Origin: Candidatus Baltobacteraceae bacterium
GTDB lineage: Bacteria > Vulcanimicrobiota > Vulcanimicrobiia > Vulcanimicrobiales > Vulcanimicrobiaceae
Assembly: GCA_035502855.1 (NCBI GenBank)
Contig: DATJTX010000024.1
Span: forward strand, 124,001-188,000
Length of the DNA: 64,000 nt
Reading direction: 5' to 3'
The notes under the pieces were generated by a model, which worked only from the letters and a program-made list of their open reading frames with translations, searched no databases and was not told the DNA's origin. The translations under genes were made by a program, and so were the position numbers. Positions 61,220 through 64,000 of the stretch are shown here, piece by piece. The first letter of the stretch is position 1; every line of letters begins with the position of its first letter.

Positions 61220-62233
61220 TCAGCCGCCGATTTCGGAGAAGGCCCGGAGGCGGGAGCTAGCCTCGCCGAGCCGCAGGTGGTGGCGTTCGGGTTTGATCGC
61301 CATGCTCGCGCGCAGCAGGTCGGCCAGATCCGCGGTCGAGGCGCCGGCCCGCAGGGGCGTACGCAGATCGACGTGCTGATCGCCGAAGAGGCAGAGGCGC
61401 AGCCGCCCGTCGGCGCTGAGCCGGACCCGGTTACAGCGCTCGCAATAATCGTGCGAGAGGGGGCTGATCACGCCCACGGCGCCCGGCGCGCCGGGAAAGG
61501 CGAAATAGCGGGCCGGCCCGTTTCCGGGCGGACCCGGAACCGGCTCGATGCGTTCGACCGCAGCCACGCGTTCGAGGATCTCGTCCGAAGAAACATACTG
61601 ATCGCGCTGCAATTCGAGGTTTTCGTGAACCGGCATCACCTCGATGAAGCGCACGTAGACGGCGCGCTCGCGGGTGAGCGCAGCGAACGCGGCGATCTCG
61701 TCGTCGTTCTCGCCGCGCATCACCACGCAGTTCAGTTTCACCGGTGCGAGGTTGGCGGCGATTGCGGCGTCGACGCCGCGCAGGACGCTATCGAGTCCGG
61801 GCCGGCGCGCGATCCGTTCGAAACGGTCCGGCCGCAATGTGTCGAGCGAAATGTTCACGCGGCGTAGTCCGGCAGCGAGCAGCGCGTCGAGCTGTTCTTC
61901 GAGTAAAACCGCATTCGTCGAGAGCGCGATGTCTTCGATTCCCTCGATTGCATCGATCCCCGCGATCAAGCGGTGCAGATCGCGCCGCACGAGCGGCTCA
62001 CCGCCGGTCAGACGAATCGTCCGGACGCCGGCCTGCGCCGCGGCCCGCACGATCTCGACGATCTCTTCGTAGGAAAGCAATTCGTCGCGCCGCAGCCAGG
62101 GAAGGCCGGATTCGGGCATGCAGTAGACGCAGCGCAGATTGCACTTGTCGGTGACCGAAACGCGCAAATAGGTGATGGGCCGGTTGAAGGCGTCGGCCAA
62201 GAGTTCGCGCGTCAGGTCGACCGTGGATTGCAT
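61220..62233 (-). CDS. moaA: GTP 3',8-cyclase MoaA (molybdenum cofactor synthesis)
   Basis: Radical SAM enzyme for the first step of molybdopterin synthesis. The 337-aa protein has the SAM cluster motif TDKCNLRCVYCMPESG near residue 30, LTGGEPLVRRDLHRLI, and the C-terminal second cluster cysteines in SHDYCERCNRVRLSADGRLRLCLFG. The usual C-terminal GG tail is present (EIGG). No other moa gene is next to it. The gap to the sigma factor upstream (61111-61219) shows no clear structure. Confidence 0.96.
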   Translation of the reverse strand: MQSTVDLTRELLADAFNRPITYLRVSVTDKCNLRCVYCMPESGLPWLRRDELLSYEEIVEIVRAAAQAGVRTIRLTGGEPLVRRDLHRLIAGIDAIEGIEDIALSTNAVLLEEQLDALLAAGLRRVNISLDTLRPDRFERIARRPGLDSVLRGVDAAIAANLAPVKLNCVVMRGENDDEIAAFAALTRERAVYVRFIEVMPVHENLELQRDQYVSSDEILERVAAVERIEPVPGPPGNGPARYFAFPGAPGAVGVISPLSHDYCERCNRVRLSADGRLRLCLFGDQHVDLRTPLRAGASTADLADLLRASMAIKPERHHLRLGEASSRLRAFSEIGG

Positions 62234-62236
62234 GCT

Positions 62237-62812
62237 CTATTGGGTGAACAGCGCGTCGGGAAGGTTCGGATTCATCTGATACCCCGAAAGGGTTGCGGTG
62301 ATGTCACCCTTGTAGTTCGGCTCGTCTACGTGACCGGTCTGCGACACGACCACGGTATTCCCTTGCACGAGCCCATAATGCTCGTTCATCGACGCCCAGC
62401 CGCCGTTGGCGTAGTCCCAACGCATCGAACGGACCGTTGCCGAGGCATCGTCGACCGTCGCTTCGACGCGCACGACGTTCCCGTTCTTGCGCGGGACCAG
62501 CGTGAAGGTCGCGGTCTTGCCGTCGTCCGAGCTTTTGGTGATGACGTAGACCAGCCCCCAGCGCGAGGGAGGGACGATGTGCGGATAGAGCTGCGAGAAG
62601 CCCTGCGCGACAACCGGTAAGCCGCTCGTGATCGACAGTTTATCCAGGTCGGGATCCTTGTGATAGTACGTCGCCACGATGTCGGTCGAGAGAAACGGGA
62701 AGGTCGAGAGCGCAACGTGGGCGTGCATCGTCGCCGAGTAGCTGTGCAGACCGGGATTGACGACGGCCATCCGTGCGAGCAGATCGGCGAGCAGAATAAC
62801 GAACAGTTTCAT
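62237..62812 (-). CDS. Exported LolA-like hypothetical protein
   Basis: A 191-aa protein with a hydrophobic N terminus (KLFVILLADLLARMAV) followed by a beta-rich domain (YSATMHAHVALSTFPFLSTDIVATYYHKDPDLDKLSITSGLPVVAQGFSQLYPHIV; TFTLVPRKNGNVVRVEATVDDASATVRSMRWDY). The alternating strands resemble the LolA/outer-membrane lipoprotein-sorting fold but I see no decisive motif. It starts at ATG 62812 overlapping the queG stop (ATGA), and moaA starts 4 nt after it. Function unknown. Confidence 0.65.
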   Translation of the reverse strand: MKLFVILLADLLARMAVVNPGLHSYSATMHAHVALSTFPFLSTDIVATYYHKDPDLDKLSITSGLPVVAQGFSQLYPHIVPPSRWGLVYVITKSSDDGKTATFTLVPRKNGNVVRVEATVDDASATVRSMRWDYANGGWASMNEHYGLVQGNTVVVSQTGHVDEPNYKGDITATLSGYQMNPNLPDALFTQ

Positions 62813-63930
62813 AACAGTGCCGCGGTGATTTCCTCTCGGACGGTGGAGTCGGGTTCGGCGCGTTCGCATTCGTGCAGCGCTTCGATCGCGGGTGGCGAGC
62901 CGATTCTGCCCAGCGCCCACGCCGCCGCGCCGCGTACCATCGGGTGCGGATCGCCGCGCACGGCGTCCGTCAGCGCGGGGACGCTCGAGCGGTCGAGCGC
63001 ATTCCCGAGCGCGATCGCCGCGTTGCGCCGCAGCACCGCGGCTCCGCGCCATCCCATTGCGGTGCGCGCGTAACGCCGTTTGAATTCTCCGCTGCGAAGC
63101 TTGAGCAGTTCTGTGAGCGCAGGGGCAGCAGTCGAGCGCTCGTGCGGCAAGAACGCCGGACTGCCGCGCGTCCCTGCTCGCTGCGTCGGCGGACAGACGA
63201 TCTGGCAGATGTCGCAGCCCCACACCCAGTCGCCGATCAGGGCGCGAAGTTCACGCGGAATCGGATCGGTTCGTTGGGTCAAGTCGGCAATGCAGCGGCT
63301 CGCGTCTATCGTGTAGTCGCCGCGCAGCGCGCCGGTGGGACAACCCTCGACGCAGCGTACGCAACTCCCGCACGTCTTACGCAGCGGCGCGTCGCTTTCG
63401 AGTTCGAGCGTCGTGACGATCTCACCCAAGAAGACGAACGATCCGTGTGACGGCGAGATCAAATTGGTGTGTTTGCCGATCCAGCCCAGCCCGGCGCGCG
63501 CCGCGAATGCCCGTTCGGCGATCGGCTTGGTATCGCACGCGATGGCGGTTACCGGTGCGCCCGCGGCACGATCGATCGCGCCCGCCACGTCGGCGAGCAG
63601 CGCGCGCACGCGGCGGTGGTAGTCGAGCGACCAGGCGTAGTTCGAGACGCGTCCGTGCAGCGGCGGGCGCGCCGGCGCAGGCGTCGCATAGGGAATCGCA
63701 ATGCACACGATGCTGCGCGCGCCGGCGAGCACGTGTTGCGGGCTGGCCGCGGTGCGCGCGTAGTCGTCGCCGTAGCCCCACGTCACGAAATCGCCGCGTT
63801 CGAACGCCGCGCGCATTCGCTCTCGCGTTTCGGCATCGTCGCGCGCATCGACCACGCGTACTTCGCCCGCGCCCATTGCCTTCGCGCGTTCGACGGCAAG
63901 CCGCTTGATCGCGGCGCGATCGCCGATCAC
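62809..63930 (-). CDS. queG: Epoxyqueuosine reductase QueG
   Basis: Last step of queuosine tRNA modification, a cobalamin and [4Fe-4S] enzyme. The 373-aa protein has KPIAERAFAARAGLGWIGKHTNLISPSHGSFVFLGEI, the ferredoxin-type cysteines CGSCVRCVEGCPTGAL and CDICQIVCPP, and a C-terminal HEAT-like repeat region (VPALTDAVRGDPHPMVRGAAAWALGRIG). Start GTG 63930 overlaps the upstream stop (GTGA). No other queuosine genes are in view. Confidence 0.95.
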   Translation of the reverse strand: MIGDRAAIKRLAVERAKAMGAGEVRVVDARDDAETRERMRAAFERGDFVTWGYGDDYARTAASPQHVLAGARSIVCIAIPYATPAPARPPLHGRVSNYAWSLDYHRRVRALLADVAGAIDRAAGAPVTAIACDTKPIAERAFAARAGLGWIGKHTNLISPSHGSFVFLGEIVTTLELESDAPLRKTCGSCVRCVEGCPTGALRGDYTIDASRCIADLTQRTDPIPRELRALIGDWVWGCDICQIVCPPTQRAGTRGSPAFLPHERSTAAPALTELLKLRSGEFKRRYARTAMGWRGAAVLRRNAAIALGNALDRSSVPALTDAVRGDPHPMVRGAAAWALGRIGSPPAIEALHECERAEPDSTVREEITAALL

Positions 63931-64000
63931 AGCGTCGCGAGCGGCCCCTCGCGCCCAACCGGAAACGCCGCGTCGATCGCCTCGACGTCGCTTGCATCCA
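63927..64000 (-). CDS. C-terminal end of a gene, probably aldo/keto reductase (truncated by window edge)
   Basis: The last 23 codons of a minus-strand gene are visible, ending DVEAIDAAFPVGREGPLATL then TGA, which overlaps the queG GTG as GTGA. The AIDAAFP ending resembles the C terminus of many bacterial aldo/keto reductases. The rest lies beyond the window, so the family is only a suggestion. Confidence 0.45.
   Translation of the reverse strand, partial: DASDVEAIDAAFPVGREGPLATL

Overview
The window (about 62-65% GC by eye) is bacterial chromosome from a Gram-negative-type (diderm) flagellated organism. FlgH and FlgI (L- and P-ring) imply an outer membrane. The FliW-CsrA-flagellin circuit, the copper-amine-oxidase-N domain protein and the rpsB-tsf-pyrH-frr-uppS-cdsA-dxr-rseP-ispG gene order are typical of deep-branching lineages. 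My best guess is Candidatus Eremiobacterota (WPS-2) or a neighbour; this is inference, not a database match. Genes are tightly packed with many 1-4 nt stop/start overlaps and frequent GTG/TTG starts.

Layout. 1-1.7 kb: the end of an APC amino-acid permease and two small membrane proteins sharing a C-terminal coiled-coil tail. 1.7-10.1 kb (minus strand): one long housekeeping operon running rpsB, tsf, pyrH, frr, a 67-aa ORF, uppS, cdsA, dxr, rseP, ispG and a copper-amine-oxidase-N protein; dxr carries an in-frame REP-like palindrome. 10.3-12.4 kb: a secreted papain-like protein with a possible crystallin-type tail, and a lipoprotein PHB depolymerase of the permuted (type 2) order. 12.5-25.9 kb: a nucleotide-sugar and glycan cluster (dTDP-glucose and CDP-glucose branches, C-methyltransferase, 3,5-epimerase, DegT aminotransferase, acyltransferases, FkbM methyltransferase, glycosyltransferases, sulfotransferase-like protein). 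25.9-29.3 kb: TauE/SafE permease, CysN-CysC fusion and CysD, which make PAPS, the donor the sulfotransferase would need. 29.4-32.5 kb: ExeA-type ATPase, beta-domain protein and a small glycosyltransferase in a coupled operon.

32.6-54.7 kb (minus strand): a large flagellar locus. In transcription order it reads flgB, flgC, fliE, a nested inverted-repeat element, flgF, flgG, flgA, flgH, flgI, flgJ (rod-binding part), flgN, flgK, flgL, fliW, csrA, fliC, three large glycosyltransferases, flaG, fliD, fliS and a small helical protein. Flagellin has a near-perfect sigma-28 promoter, a leader with two CsrA-type sites and a strong terminator. The sugar cluster and the embedded glycosyltransferases together suggest a decorated, possibly sulfated flagellin or surface glycan.

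54.7-64 kb: MsbA-like ABC exporter, zinc-binding membrane protein, photolyase, small c-type cytochrome, GNAT-like protein, ECF sigma factor with a membrane anti-sigma/TonB-C protein, moaA, a secreted hypothetical protein, queG and the end of a probable aldo/keto reductase. Short palindromes built on CTAG sit exactly at the stop codons of three convergent gene pairs. I saw no tRNA, rRNA, CRISPR array, transposase or phage gene.
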